Assembly (NCBI GenBank): GCA_018819925.1
Contig: JAHJPG010000120.1
Location: forward strand, 1 to 42,735
Direction: 5' to 3'
Origin: Pseudomonadota bacterium
Lineage (GTDB): Bacteria > Desulfobacterota > Desulfarculia > Desulfarculales > Desulfarculaceae
DNA length: 42,735 bases
Shown here piece by piece: positions 1-8,805 of the stretch. The notes under the pieces were generated by a model. It did no database searches and had not been told where the DNA came from. It saw only the letters and a list, made by a program, of their open reading frames with translations. The number at the start of each line of letters is the position of its first letter. The first letter of the stretch is position 1. The position numbers and the translations under genes are program-made.

Positions 1-1
1 C

Positions 2-751
2 AGCCGCCCGGCGGCCGCCGAGGAGATAGGCCCCGCGCCCCTGGCGGACGAGACGCCCCTTAGCCAGGAAGAGGCCTCGCGCCTGATCAGCCGCTACCAT
101 CCCGACAGCCCCCAAGCCAAGCGCATCGACATGTTGCGCTCCCAATTGCTCTACCCCTTCCACGGCGAGCCGCCGCGCACCATCTTGATCACCAGCGCCG
201 CACCCAAGGAAGGGCGCAGCCTGCTCACCGCCAACCTGGCAATTTCCTTCGCCCGCGGCTTGCAGCAATACGTCATGGTCATGGACTGCCACCTCACCGA
301 ACCCAGCCAGCACCGGCTGCTAAAGGTCCCCCGCACCCCGGGCCTGACCGATTTTCTGCTCTGGGACGCCGCAGTGGCCGACATCATTCACTGGACCGAT
401 GTGGACAGGCTTTCGGTGATCCCCGCAGGCAGCCCCTCCAACCGATCGGCCGAAATTTTGGCCACCGACAAGATGGCCGGGCTAATCAAGGAACTGCGCT
501 CCCGCTACAAGGACCGCTATATCATCCTGGACAGCCCGCCGGTACAGGCGTTTGACGACCCGGCGGTGCTGGCCCGCATGGTGGAAGCCATCGTGGTGGT
601 GGTGTTGGGAGGGGTCACCGACCGCGAACTGGTCTTGAGAAGCATCCGACAACTGCCCGAGGAAAAAATCCTGGGTCTGGTGCTCAACGACATGAAAGCG
701 GCGGTGATGGACGCCCCCGCCCTGGGTTCACTCTTAGGCGAGGGCGACTAG
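2..751 (+). CDS. BY-kinase/CpsD-like ATPase of EPS cluster (5' partial)
   Basis: The reading frame is open from the left edge, so the N-terminus lies outside the window. The visible 249 residues form a MinD/CpsD-type P-loop domain as in the tyrosine autokinases that accompany exosortase EPS loci, which regulate chain length and export. The Walker-A-like stretch (SAAPKEGRS, near 197-220) is followed by a Walker A' strand VMVMDCHL and a Walker B strand YIILDSPP. Two things are odd. The Walker-A lysine that family members carry (GKS/T) is arginine here (codon 215-217), and the usual tyrosine-rich C-terminal tail is missing (the end reads GSLLGEGD). It may therefore be a weak or inactive kinase acting as a scaffold. 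It ends two bases before the sugar transferase, so it is probably co-transcribed. The family call is strong; activity is inferred to be doubtful. Confidence 0.85.
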   Translation, partial: SRPAAAEEIGPAPLADETPLSQEEASRLISRYHPDSPQAKRIDMLRSQLLYPFHGEPPRTILITSAAPKEGRSLLTANLAISFARGLQQYVMVMDCHLTEPSQHRLLKVPRTPGLTDFLLWDAAVADIIHWTDVDRLSVIPAGSPSNRSAEILATDKMAGLIKELRSRYKDRYIILDSPPVQAFDDPAVLARMVEAIVVVVLGGVTDRELVLRSIRQLPEEKILGLVLNDMKAAVMDAPALGSLLGEGD

Positions 752-753
752 CC

Positions 754-2193
754 ATGCTGATCCTTTCCGGCCGGCCATCCCCTTACATCATCGCCTTCAT
801 CCTGGGCGAGTCCCTATTGATGATTGTGGGAGCGGTGCTGGCGGTGTATTTTCGCCTGGGCACATCGGCCGAGATTTTCACCTTTCGTTACTCCTGGTAC
901 CGCCTGTTGCTGGTTCCGGTGGTGCTGCAGGTCACCTTTTATTACTCCGACCTGCACAACTTTCGCATAAGCCGGCCCTTCATCTGGACCGTGGCCCGGT
1001 TGACCCAGGCCATGGCCGTGGGCACCCTGGCCCTGGCGGTGCTCTACTACTTCATGCCCCGTCTCCTCCTGGGGCGCGGCATTCTCTTCTTGAGCTTCAT
1101 CATCACCACCTTGTTGGTGCTGATCTGGCGCGGCCTGTACCGCTGGGCCCTGCAACAGCGTTTTCTGGCCTCCCGTTTGTTGGTTCTTGGCAGCGGCTCC
1201 CTGGCCGATTCCATCATTGAGGAGATCATCGGCCGCTCGGACAACATCTACAACGTGGCGGGCATCGTGGACCTGTCGGGGCAGGGCTTCAGCCGCCGCG
1301 ATGGCGACGAGCCCACTCCCGAAGTGAACCTGAGCGAGCAATGGGCCTCCCTGCTACGGGCGGAACTGCGCCGAGAAGCCAGCGAGTTGGTGGGGTTGGT
1401 GAACTATTTGGAAGTGGACATGGTGGTGGTGGCCATGGATGAAAAGCGCGGCCGCATGCCCCTGGAGGAACTTCTGGAAGTCCGCATGCTGGGCGTGCCC
1501 ATCATCACCGGAGAGGATTTTTACGAACAAATCGCCGGCCGCATCCTGGCCGACCGTATCCGGCCCGGTTGGCTTATCTTCTCGCCAGGCTTCACCACCA
1601 ACCGATTGCGCAACATCACCAAGCGGGCCATGGACGTGGCCATCAGCGTGTTGGGGCTCATCCTGACCTTGCCCTTCACCCTGCTGGTTTCGGTGGCCAT
1701 CAAGCTGGACAGCAAGGGGCCGCTGATCTACCATCAGGAGCGCACCGGGCAAAACGGACGGCAGTTCCAGGTATTGAAGTTCCGCTCCATGGTTTCCGAC
1801 GCCGAGAAGCTTTCCGGACCGGTCTGGGCCGATGAGGACGACCCACGTATAACCCGGGTGGGGCGATTAATCCGCAAGTTGCGCCTGGACGAGATCCCCC
1901 AGATGTATAATGTACTCAAGGGCGAGATGAGCTTTGTGGGGCCGCGCCCAGAGAGGCCAACCTTCGTGGAGCAGCTTTCCCGGGAATTGCCCTACTACCA
2001 GGAGCGCCTGAAGGCCAAACCGGGCATCACCGGCTGGGCTCAAGTCTGCCACCCCTACGGATCCACGGTAAACGCCGCCCTGGAAAAGCTGAACTACGAT
2101 CTGTATTACATAAAGCACTCCAGCATAAGCATGGACCTGATGATCCTCTTGCAGACAATCAAGATCATTCTTTTTGGCGGGGGAGGACGATGA
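754..2193 (+). CDS. Exopolysaccharide polyprenyl glycosylphosphotransferase (EpsB/WcaJ type)
   Basis: This 479-residue membrane protein has the architecture of initiating sugar transferases: about four or five N-terminal transmembrane segments, a central Rossmann-like CoA_binding_3 region (LLVLGSGSLADSIIEEI), and a C-terminal bacterial sugar-transferase domain from about residue 290 (KRAMDVAISVLG). The domain shows the conserved stretches KFRSM, RLDEIPQ, MSFVGPRPERP and PGITGWAQV. It would transfer a hexose-1-phosphate from a nucleotide sugar to undecaprenyl phosphate, the first step of EPS repeat-unit synthesis at the inner membrane. Its length suits the PEP-CTERM/exosortase-associated subfamily. 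Its ATG sits two bases after the kinase stop and its stop overlaps the exosortase start (ATGA), so it is coupled to both. The sugar specificity cannot be read from the sequence. Confidence 0.93.
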   Translation: MLILSGRPSPYIIAFILGESLLMIVGAVLAVYFRLGTSAEIFTFRYSWYRLLLVPVVLQVTFYYSDLHNFRISRPFIWTVARLTQAMAVGTLALAVLYYFMPRLLLGRGILFLSFIITTLLVLIWRGLYRWALQQRFLASRLLVLGSGSLADSIIEEIIGRSDNIYNVAGIVDLSGQGFSRRDGDEPTPEVNLSEQWASLLRAELRREASELVGLVNYLEVDMVVVAMDEKRGRMPLEELLEVRMLGVPIITGEDFYEQIAGRILADRIRPGWLIFSPGFTTNRLRNITKRAMDVAISVLGLILTLPFTLLVSVAIKLDSKGPLIYHQERTGQNGRQFQVLKFRSMVSDAEKLSGPVWADEDDPRITRVGRLIRKLRLDEIPQMYNVLKGEMSFVGPRPERPTFVEQLSRELPYYQERLKAKPGITGWAQVCHPYGSTVNAALEKLNYDLYYIKHSSISMDLMILLQTIKIILFGGGGR

Positions 2194-3062
2194 CCAAAAG
2201 CAAGCAGGAGCCGCGTAACGCCTCTCCCTTGCTGACTTGGCTGGCCTGGGCCGTGGTGCTGGGTCTTCTGGCCTGGGTCTACGCCCCCCACGTGGCGGGC
2301 ATGGTGGCCAACTGGTGGGCCGACCCCAACTACTCCCACGGCTTTCTGGTGCCGCTAATCTCGGCCTACCTCATCTGGCGGCAGCGCAAGGAACTGGCCG
2401 AGGCGACCAAAAAGCCGAATTACCTGGGCCTGGCGGTGGTGGCCGCCGGTCTGTTGGTGCTGGTGTTGGGCCAATTGGCCCATGAGTTCTACCTTCGCCG
2501 CATAAGCCTGATCCCGGTGATGTGGGGCCTGGTGCTCTTGGCCTGGGGCTGGGGCGTGGCCCGGCGAGTGCTGTTCGCCTTCGTTTATCTCATCCTCATG
2601 GTGCCCCTGCCCTACCTGCTCTACGACGCCGTGGCCTTTCCCCTGCGCCTCATCGCCGCCCAGATCGCCGCTTGGGGCATCCGGCTCTTTGGCATTCCGG
2701 TGTATCTGGAGGGCAACGTCATCCACCTGCCCAACATCGTGATGGACGTGGTGGACGCCTGTTCGGGCATCCGCAGCCTCATCTCCCTGTTGGCGGTGGG
2801 GGTGATCCTGGCCTACCTGATTATTCCCAAGCGCTGGATCAAGGTGGTGGTGGTGTTATTGGTGCCGCCGGTGGCGGTGTTCACCAATGCCCTAAGGGTC
2901 ACCCTGGCCGGCGTGCTGAGTCAGTGGGTGGGGCCCCAGACCCTGGAAGGGGTCATGCACGATTTCGTGGGGTGGCTGGTGTTCATGGCCGGCTTTATTC
3001 TGCTGCTGGCGATCACCTTGCTGCTTAAAAAATTAAGCTCCCCGAGAGAGGAGGCCTCATGA
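2190..3062 (+). CDS. Exosortase (XrtA/XrtD-type transpeptidase-like membrane protease)
   Basis: This is a 290-residue polytopic membrane protein with about eight hydrophobic segments. The three residues thought to be catalytic in exosortases are present: Cys191 in VDACSGIRSL, Arg236 in TNALRVTL and His257 in MHDFVGW. Exosortases recognise short C-terminal sorting signals such as PEP-CTERM on exported proteins and cleave them at the inner membrane, usually in bacteria that build an EPS matrix. The N-terminal NWWADPNYSHGFLVPLIS block is also typical. The gene overlaps the sugar transferase before it and epsI after it by ATGA junctions, so the three are translationally coupled. The exact subtype (A, D or other) was not decided. 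No protein with a clear sorting signal was seen in this window, so substrates must lie elsewhere. Confidence 0.94.
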   Translation: MTKSKQEPRNASPLLTWLAWAVVLGLLAWVYAPHVAGMVANWWADPNYSHGFLVPLISAYLIWRQRKELAEATKKPNYLGLAVVAAGLLVLVLGQLAHEFYLRRISLIPVMWGLVLLAWGWGVARRVLFAFVYLILMVPLPYLLYDAVAFPLRLIAAQIAAWGIRLFGIPVYLEGNVIHLPNIVMDVVDACSGIRSLISLLAVGVILAYLIIPKRWIKVVVVLLVPPVAVFTNALRVTLAGVLSQWVGPQTLEGVMHDFVGWLVFMAGFILLLAITLLLKKLSSPREEAS

Positions 3063-3709
3063 GTTCGCCGCGCGCAACCAGGGGCCTGTTCATCGCCGCC
3101 GGTTTGTTGATCCTGGCCGTGCTGTTTATCGCCGTTGGCCAGGAGGTAAAGCCGCAAACGCTGGCCAAACCCCTGGACCAGCTTCCCTTGGCCCTGGGCT
3201 CCTGGCGGGCCACGGGGCCCGACCAACCCCTGGACAAAAGCACCCTGGAAGCGCTTAGGCCCAGCGACTATCTGCTGCGCAACTACATCAACCCACAGGG
3301 CAGTGTGTGCGCCGTTTTCCTGGCTTTTTTCGCTTTGCAGCAGGAGGGGCAGATTATCCACTCCCCCCGCCATTGCCTGCCGGGCAACGGCTGGCAGATT
3401 TCAAAGCGAACCCTGGTGGAGGTCAAGGGGCCAGGCGGACCCTGGTGGGTCAACCATCTGATCCTGGAGCGCAACCTGGACAAACTCAGCGTGCTCTACT
3501 GGTATCAGGGGCGGGGCCGTCTCCAGGCCGACGAGTACCGCGACCGAATTCGATTGGCGCTGGACGGCATATTACACAACCGCAGCGACGGCTCCCTGGT
3601 GCGCTTGACCATGAAAACACCCCGTGGAGTGCAGCAGGCCCTGGCGCAGCAAAACGAACTGGCCGCCAGACTCATACCGGCCTTGGATAAGATTCTGCCG
3701 CCCTTTTAG
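3059..3709 (+). CDS. epsI: EpsI family exosortase-associated protein
   Basis: A 216-residue protein with one N-terminal membrane anchor (residues about 9-27), followed by a periplasmic EpsI domain. The family hallmark, IIHSPRHCLPGNGW with a conserved Cys and His, lies near residue 100; WYQGRGR and YRDRIRLALDGI follow. EpsI is found as a separate protein or fused to the C-terminus of exosortase, and is required for EPS-linked functions in Methylobacillus-type loci. Its biochemical role is not established. It overlaps the exosortase gene by four bases, so stoichiometric production is likely. No truncation is visible. The family call rests on the motif and on its position directly after exosortase. 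Confidence 0.92.
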   Translation: MSSPRATRGLFIAAGLLILAVLFIAVGQEVKPQTLAKPLDQLPLALGSWRATGPDQPLDKSTLEALRPSDYLLRNYINPQGSVCAVFLAFFALQQEGQIIHSPRHCLPGNGWQISKRTLVEVKGPGGPWWVNHLILERNLDKLSVLYWYQGRGRLQADEYRDRIRLALDGILHNRSDGSLVRLTMKTPRGVQQALAQQNELAARLIPALDKILPPF

Positions 3710-3740
3710 CCGCCGTCAAGCGCCGGCAGAGAGTTGAACC

Positions 3741-5018
3741 TTGGGATTTTTCTTCACACTCCTCTTCATTATTTTCCTCTACGTACGCCCCCAGGAGTTT
3801 TGGGCGGTTCTGCTCGACCTGCCGGTGATGGACGTTATGGCCGGGGGCGCCATGATCTGCGTTTTCTTGGAAGGCTCCTTTGACAAGAACAAGTTCAACT
3901 ACTCTCCCATAGCCAAAATCGTGGTTATCATGTGGCTGTGGTTCGCCTTCACCCAGATTCCCACCGGCTGGCTGGGCGGGATCACCTACAGCCTGCAAAA
4001 GTTCTCCCCCACGGCGATCCTGTTCTATCTCATCGTTCTCACGGTGAACAACCTCGCCAGGCTGCGCATTCTGCTGTGGGTGATGATCATGGTCACCACT
4101 TTTTTGTCGGTGGATGCCATCGTTCAATTTTACACCGGCGTCAGCCTGGTGGGGACCGTGGCCCTGCAGCGCCACATGGGTGAGAGTACGTTCCTGGCCC
4201 AGGCCAAGGGCATAGGCATCTTCGCCGATCCCAACGATCTGGCCTTGCACGTGGTGCCCATACTGGCCTTCTTGCTGCCACCCTTTTACAAGAGGTCCAT
4301 AGGAAAGCACGCGTTTTTCGCGGTGCTGCTGCTCATTCCCCTGGTGACCGGCGTGGTCTACACGCGCTCCCGGGGCGGCATCCTGGCCATGGCCTTCGTG
4401 GCCTGGATATATATGCGTCACCGAGTGGGAATGGTCTTCTCTGTGGTAGGGCTGGTCCTGCTATTCGGCCTGCTGGCGGCCATACCCCGCTTCGACACCA
4501 CCAGTGCAAGCGAGGGCTCGGCCCAGTCACGCCTGGACCATTGGGCCTACGGGTTGCAGTTGTTTCGTGCAAGCCCTATTTGGGGAGTTGGTTGGACCCA
4601 ATTCCGGGCCGATGGCTACAGCCACACCGCCCATAATTCGTTTGTCCTGGTTATGGCCGAAACCGGACTGGTGGGGGCCATGATATGGGTGGCCATGTTC
4701 TACCTGGCCGGCAAGCACATCTTCCGCATGCAGCGCCTCACCCGGGGCCCGCCTTGGGTGGAGCCCATGTCAAAGGCCCTTGAGGCCGCCCTGGGTGGCT
4801 GGATGGTGGGAGCCTTTTTCTTGAGCCAGAGCTACAGTTTTTTTCTGCTAATCCTCATGGGCATAGTGGTGGCGGTGGTAAACATCCTGGCCAAATTGGG
4901 CTTCGATATAAGCGTAACCTGGACCGGCCGCGACACCCGCAACGTCTTTTTCATAGTGATGGGCATGATCATCTTCATCCATGTTTTGGCCAAGACTTTG
5001 CTCGTGGTGGGGGGGTAG
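3741..5018 (+). CDS. O-antigen ligase/polymerase-like membrane protein of exosortase locus
   Basis: This 425-residue protein has about ten hydrophobic segments and a large periplasmic loop typical of the Wzy_C superfamily. The loop carries RSRGG near residue 210 and the conserved HNSFVLVMAETG near residue 300. Members either polymerise lipid-linked repeats or move a glycan to its acceptor; in exosortase loci a related family is described as a putative O-glycosylation ligase. The start is TTG: an in-frame stop lies two codons upstream (3735-3737) and no ATG occurs in the first 25 codons. It follows epsI by 31 bases in the same operon. Whether it is a polymerase or a ligase cannot be told from sequence. 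Confidence 0.88.
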   Translation: MGFFFTLLFIIFLYVRPQEFWAVLLDLPVMDVMAGGAMICVFLEGSFDKNKFNYSPIAKIVVIMWLWFAFTQIPTGWLGGITYSLQKFSPTAILFYLIVLTVNNLARLRILLWVMIMVTTFLSVDAIVQFYTGVSLVGTVALQRHMGESTFLAQAKGIGIFADPNDLALHVVPILAFLLPPFYKRSIGKHAFFAVLLLIPLVTGVVYTRSRGGILAMAFVAWIYMRHRVGMVFSVVGLVLLFGLLAAIPRFDTTSASEGSAQSRLDHWAYGLQLFRASPIWGVGWTQFRADGYSHTAHNSFVLVMAETGLVGAMIWVAMFYLAGKHIFRMQRLTRGPPWVEPMSKALEAALGGWMVGAFFLSQSYSFFLLILMGIVVAVVNILAKLGFDISVTWTGRDTRNVFFIVMGMIIFIHVLAKTLLVVGG

Positions 5019-5024
5019 ACCGCC

Positions 5025-6080
5025 GTGGGCGCCAAAGCCATGGAAATATGGCTGCCGGCCTACCTGCGCCAGGCCCTGCGGCCCCGTCCCCGGGCGCGGG
5101 GGCCGGTGACGATCTGCCTAGCCGTGGCCGACCACTTCGAGCCCTTTTGGGCCGGGGCCGGGGATCAAGAAGCCCTCAGCCGCCTGGCCGCCTGGGAAGA
5201 GGGCCTGCCCGCCCTCACCCAGGGCCTGCGCGACTGCCGGGGCCGGCCGCCCCAGCACGATTTCTTCTATCCCGTGGAGCAGTACCAACCCGAGGTGCTG
5301 GAGCGCCTGGCCGGCCTGTGCCGCCAGGGCCTGGGAGCGGTGGAGGTGCATCTGCACCACCACGGCGAAAGCCCCCGGGAGCTGGAGGATATGCTCACCG
5401 GCTTTGCCGCGAAGCTGCACCAGGAGCACGGCCTGTTGGCCCGCGACCCTCTCACCGGCCAAATCACCTACGGCTTCATCCACGGCAACTGGGCCCTGGA
5501 CAACTCCAGGCCCGACGGCCAGTGGTGCGGCTGCGACCAGGAGATATCCCTCCTGGGCCGCACCGGCTGCTATGGCGATTTCACTTTGCCCTCGGCCCCC
5601 AGCCCCACCCAGACCCGCATCATAAATTCCATCTACTACGCCACCGACGACCCGGCCAAGCCCAAAAGCCACGACCGAGGGGTGCCCGCCGCAGTGGGAC
5701 GGCAACCCTCGGGGGATCTTCTGCTGCTGCAAGGAGTGTTGGCCCTGGATTGGGGCCGGCGCAAATGGGGCCTGCTGCCCCGCCTGGAGGTGTCGGAGTT
5801 GGCCTGGCACAACCCCCCGGACATCCGCCGCCTGCCCCTTTGGCTGCGCTACGCCCCTGTGGTGGCCGGGGCGGAGCAGGTGCGCTTTATAAAGCTGTGC
5901 TGCCACGGCGCGCCCGAGGAGCATCGGCAGGCCCTGCTGGGCAAACCCATGCGGCGCTTCCTAGGGCAGCTATGCCAAGGGTATAATGACGGGCAACGAT
6001 ATCGCCTGATGTTCATGACCTGCCGTGAAATGGTCCAAGCGGTGCATGCCTTGGAGCAGGGGAAGAGCTTGGAGTGCTGA
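5025..6080 (+). CDS. Conserved hypothetical, polysaccharide-deacetylase-superfamily-like
   Basis: This 351-residue cytosolic-looking protein has no signal peptide. I see a conserved-looking N-terminal VADHFEPFW block (Asp36-His37), a histidine cluster EVHLHHHGES, FIHGNWALDNS, and GCYGDFTLPSAPSPTQT. The Asp-His pair followed by the His cluster resembles the metal-binding layout of the NodB/glycoside-hydrolase-deacetylase superfamily, but the classical NodB motifs are not present as such, so deacetylase activity is inference only. The gene starts at GTG (5025) seven bases after the ligase stop; an ATG at 5040 is a possible alternative start. Its end overlaps the next gene by seven bases. Its place in the EPS operon suggests modification or processing of the glycan or its precursors. 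Confidence 0.7.
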   Translation: MGAKAMEIWLPAYLRQALRPRPRARGPVTICLAVADHFEPFWAGAGDQEALSRLAAWEEGLPALTQGLRDCRGRPPQHDFFYPVEQYQPEVLERLAGLCRQGLGAVEVHLHHHGESPRELEDMLTGFAAKLHQEHGLLARDPLTGQITYGFIHGNWALDNSRPDGQWCGCDQEISLLGRTGCYGDFTLPSAPSPTQTRIINSIYYATDDPAKPKSHDRGVPAAVGRQPSGDLLLLQGVLALDWGRRKWGLLPRLEVSELAWHNPPDIRRLPLWLRYAPVVAGAEQVRFIKLCCHGAPEEHRQALLGKPMRRFLGQLCQGYNDGQRYRLMFMTCREMVQAVHALEQGKSLEC

Positions 6081-8758
6081 AAACCGCCGCCATAATTGTG
6101 TTGAACGCGCTTCTGCTCGCCTCGCCCGTTCTGGCCCAGCAAAAGGCCGCCCCGGCCAATACCGTCCCGGCGGCCAAACCGGCGAAGCAGCCGGCCGTTA
6201 ATCAGCCTCCGGCCACCGCCGGGCTCCAGGTGAGTAGCCAGCACCCGCGTCTGCTGCTGACCCCCAACGACCTGCCCCGCCTGCGGGAGATGGCCCTGGC
6301 ACGCACCTTGCGTTGGCGCCAGCTTCTGGTGTGGGCCCTGGAGCCCGCCCGGGAAGGCGCCCTGCCCCACGACGGACCAGGGCTGGCCTTGGTTTCGTTA
6401 GTGCTAGCCACCAGCGAGCCCGAACTCAGCAAGCGCCTGGGGGAATTGGCCGCGCGCTGCGCCCTCGGGGGCGCCCGCTTCGGCACGGTGGAGTCCTTTG
6501 GCGACGGCACCCTGCGCACCAAGGGCGGCAACCGCGACCCCCTGAACATGTTGAACAAGGGCTACACCATCCTGCAGCCCAACTTCGCGTCTCTACGCTT
6601 TTTACCCGTGTCTCGCTACACCGCCAGCGAGGTGACCGCGCGTAGCGACAGCGGCGGCGGCGTGATCCAGGCAGCGGCGGGTGACACATATTGCCTTTTG
6701 CAGGGAGAGATGCTGCCCGCCTCCATCCTTGTGCGCCAAGTGGCCCTCACCTTGGATTGGGCCTGGGCCTACTTCAGCCCCCAGCAGAGGCAAGGCGTGG
6801 CCCGCTGGCTCATTTCCCAGGCCCAGTTCTTTTCCAAGGATGGCTTGGGCTGCTTTGACAGTGAATCCGCCGCCGCCCTTAACTTGAGCGCCCTGGCCGC
6901 CCTGGGAAGCCACGGGTTGGAGCCGGCGGCCGATGACCTGCTCACCCATGCCTGGGAGGTGCGCTTCCGGGGCCATATGCTCCCGTGCCTGCAAAATTTG
7001 GGGGCCGGCGGGGGCTGGTTCGAGGGCGACACCCCCGGAGCCCAGGCCGGCCTGGATCTGATCGTCTTCGCCTTGGCCCTTAAGACCGCTGCCGGCCAGG
7101 AGAACCCGCCCAGGATGGCTTGGTACACCGACCGGTTGGCCTACCTGTTGTTCCGCCTGCTGCCCGGGGTGGCCAAGGCCCCGGCCGGGGCCTACCGCCA
7201 GGTGGCGCCTGGTGGCGACCAAGTGCTGGAGCCGCTGCAAGCCGCCGAGCTGACCCGCATGCAGATGATGGCCCTGTTGTCCCTCAGGCCCAACGACCGC
7301 TCGGCCCGTGCGGCCCGGGCCCTGTTGCTGGACACCCGCACGCCCACCCTGCTGGCCGGCCACCGCAAGGTGTACGATTTCCTATGGCTGGACCCGGCCG
7401 CGCCCACCGCCGCCCTGGCCACGGTGCCCTTGAGCCACTTGGCCCCGGCCACCGGTCAGGCGGTTATGCGCTCGGACTGGTCGTCGCGCTCCACCTGGCT
7501 GGGCTTCAACTGCGGCCCCCACTTCGCCAAGCGCCAGCACCTGGCCGCAGCCAGCTTCATGATCTTCCGCCAGGGCTTTTTGCTGCCCCAGGGTGGGGGA
7601 TATGACGGGCCCACCACCTCCCACGCCTTGAATTACGCCATCCGTAGCGTGGCCCAGAACACCCTTTTGGTTTTCGACCCCCAGGAATACTCCTGGTATG
7701 ACCTGAGAGCGGGCAAGCAACCCAAGGGGACCTACAGCAACGATGGGGGACAGCGCGCCTGGGCCCTGTTCAACGATAAGGGCCAGCCCATCAAAAGCGC
7801 CCCCTGGACCGCCAGCGGTTATGAAAAAGGCAAAGCCCCCTGGGCCAAGCTGGGAGACATATACCAGGTGGCCGCGATCGAGGCCTTGGAGGACCAGCCC
7901 CGCTACGGCTACGTGCGTGGCCGCGCCGCCCAGGCCTACGCCGGCAGCACCCAAAAAATCTCCCGATTCGTGCGGCACATCTTTTTCCTGAGGGCCAACG
8001 GGCCCGACGACGCGGAGTCGGCGGAAGCGGTGGTGGTGGCCGACGACGTGGAGTTGGCCCGCAAGGGCCTTAGCGTGCACTTTGTGCTGCACTTCCCCGA
8101 GCAGCCCGTGCCCGCCGCCGAGCTGAAGAGCCTGGGTCCCGGCCGCTGGCGAGGACCGGCCACATCCCTGGTGGCCAAAGCGGGCGACAGCCGCCTGGAG
8201 GTGGTGCCGGTATGGCCCCCGGACGTCCACCTGGACATCCTGGGAGGGGCGGGCCGGGCGGCTAGTTGGGTGGGTTCGCGCAACTATCCGCCCCGCCCTC
8301 CGGTGGTAAACCCCTACCCCTGGCGGGCTGAGTATGTGCGGGCCGATGCCGCCCTTCTGGCCCAGCCCATGCTGCACGTTTTGCTGCCGGCGGACCAAAA
8401 CAACCCGCAAAGACCCGCCATCAAGGCCCTGTCCACCAAGGACAGCCGCACCATCGGAGTGGTGCTTCACGACTCCGCCTGGCCCAGGGTGCTGGTCCTG
8501 CGCTTGGGCCAACCGGGGGCGGAACCGCCCATATCCTATCGTTACCCCAGCGGCAACAGCCGCCACTTGGTGGCGGGTCTGGCCCCGGGCGCTCAATACA
8601 CGGTGAAGGTGGACCCGTTTCAAATAACCATTAGCCTCGGCCCGGGCCTCAAGGCCACGGCCGCGGGCCTGCTGGCCTTTAGGGTGGCCACGGCCCTGAG
8701 CCCTGCCACCCCCTCCGCGCAAGGCGCCACCACCCCCCCGACCCAGGCCAAGCCTTAG
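6074..8758 (+). CDS. Secreted heparinase II/III-like protein
   Basis: An 894-residue exported protein with a clear signal peptide (hydrophobic residues 3-19, likely cleavage after VLA near residue 21) and a proline/alanine-rich linker to residue about 55. An alpha/alpha-toroid-like region (about 60-450) follows, then a heparinase II/III-like beta-domain that begins near ARSDW-type sequence (MRSDWSSRSTWLGF, about residue 466). Such proteins cleave uronic-acid-containing polysaccharides in the periplasm, and in EPS loci they are thought to trim or release the polymer. The usual His-x-His-Leu-Asp block reads RQHLAAASF here, which could weaken catalysis. The GTG start overlaps the previous gene. 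The family call is good; substrate and activity are unknown. Confidence 0.82.
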   Translation: MLKTAAIIVLNALLLASPVLAQQKAAPANTVPAAKPAKQPAVNQPPATAGLQVSSQHPRLLLTPNDLPRLREMALARTLRWRQLLVWALEPAREGALPHDGPGLALVSLVLATSEPELSKRLGELAARCALGGARFGTVESFGDGTLRTKGGNRDPLNMLNKGYTILQPNFASLRFLPVSRYTASEVTARSDSGGGVIQAAAGDTYCLLQGEMLPASILVRQVALTLDWAWAYFSPQQRQGVARWLISQAQFFSKDGLGCFDSESAAALNLSALAALGSHGLEPAADDLLTHAWEVRFRGHMLPCLQNLGAGGGWFEGDTPGAQAGLDLIVFALALKTAAGQENPPRMAWYTDRLAYLLFRLLPGVAKAPAGAYRQVAPGGDQVLEPLQAAELTRMQMMALLSLRPNDRSARAARALLLDTRTPTLLAGHRKVYDFLWLDPAAPTAALATVPLSHLAPATGQAVMRSDWSSRSTWLGFNCGPHFAKRQHLAAASFMIFRQGFLLPQGGGYDGPTTSHALNYAIRSVAQNTLLVFDPQEYSWYDLRAGKQPKGTYSNDGGQRAWALFNDKGQPIKSAPWTASGYEKGKAPWAKLGDIYQVAAIEALEDQPRYGYVRGRAAQAYAGSTQKISRFVRHIFFLRANGPDDAESAEAVVVADDVELARKGLSVHFVLHFPEQPVPAAELKSLGPGRWRGPATSLVAKAGDSRLEVVPVWPPDVHLDILGGAGRAASWVGSRNYPPRPPVVNPYPWRAEYVRADAALLAQPMLHVLLPADQNNPQRPAIKALSTKDSRTIGVVLHDSAWPRVLVLRLGQPGAEPPISYRYPSGNSRHLVAGLAPGAQYTVKVDPFQITISLGPGLKATAAGLLAFRVATALSPATPSAQGATTPPTQAKP

Positions 8759-8770
8759 CGGAATGGGTTT

Positions 8771-8785
8771 CCCTTTTGCAAAGGG
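8771..8785. repeat. Inverted repeat between lyase-like gene and TPR gene
   Basis: A perfect 6-bp inverted repeat with a three-base loop (CCCTTT TGC AAAGGG) lies 12 bases after the stop of the lyase-like gene. No T-run follows, so it is a weak terminator candidate at best, and it could instead be an operator at the promoter that overlaps it. Confidence 0.4.
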
Positions 8786-8805
8786 GATATGCTAATCATA
8801 ATAAT
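8776..8805 (+). promoter_or_regulatory. Candidate sigma-70 promoter for the TPR gene
   Basis: TTGCAA (8776-8781) is followed after 18 bases by AATAAT (8800-8805), a fair match to sigma-70 -35 and -10 boxes in the most AT-rich stretch of the 171-bp gap. Transcription from here would give a leader of roughly 115-120 bases before the ATG at 8930. This is a sequence match only. Confidence 0.35.

Noticed and set aside
7382-8722. A 446-codon open frame antisense to the heparinase-like gene
   Set aside because: It is a composition artefact of GC-rich third positions; no domain is recognisable and the sense gene has a signal peptide and family motifs.
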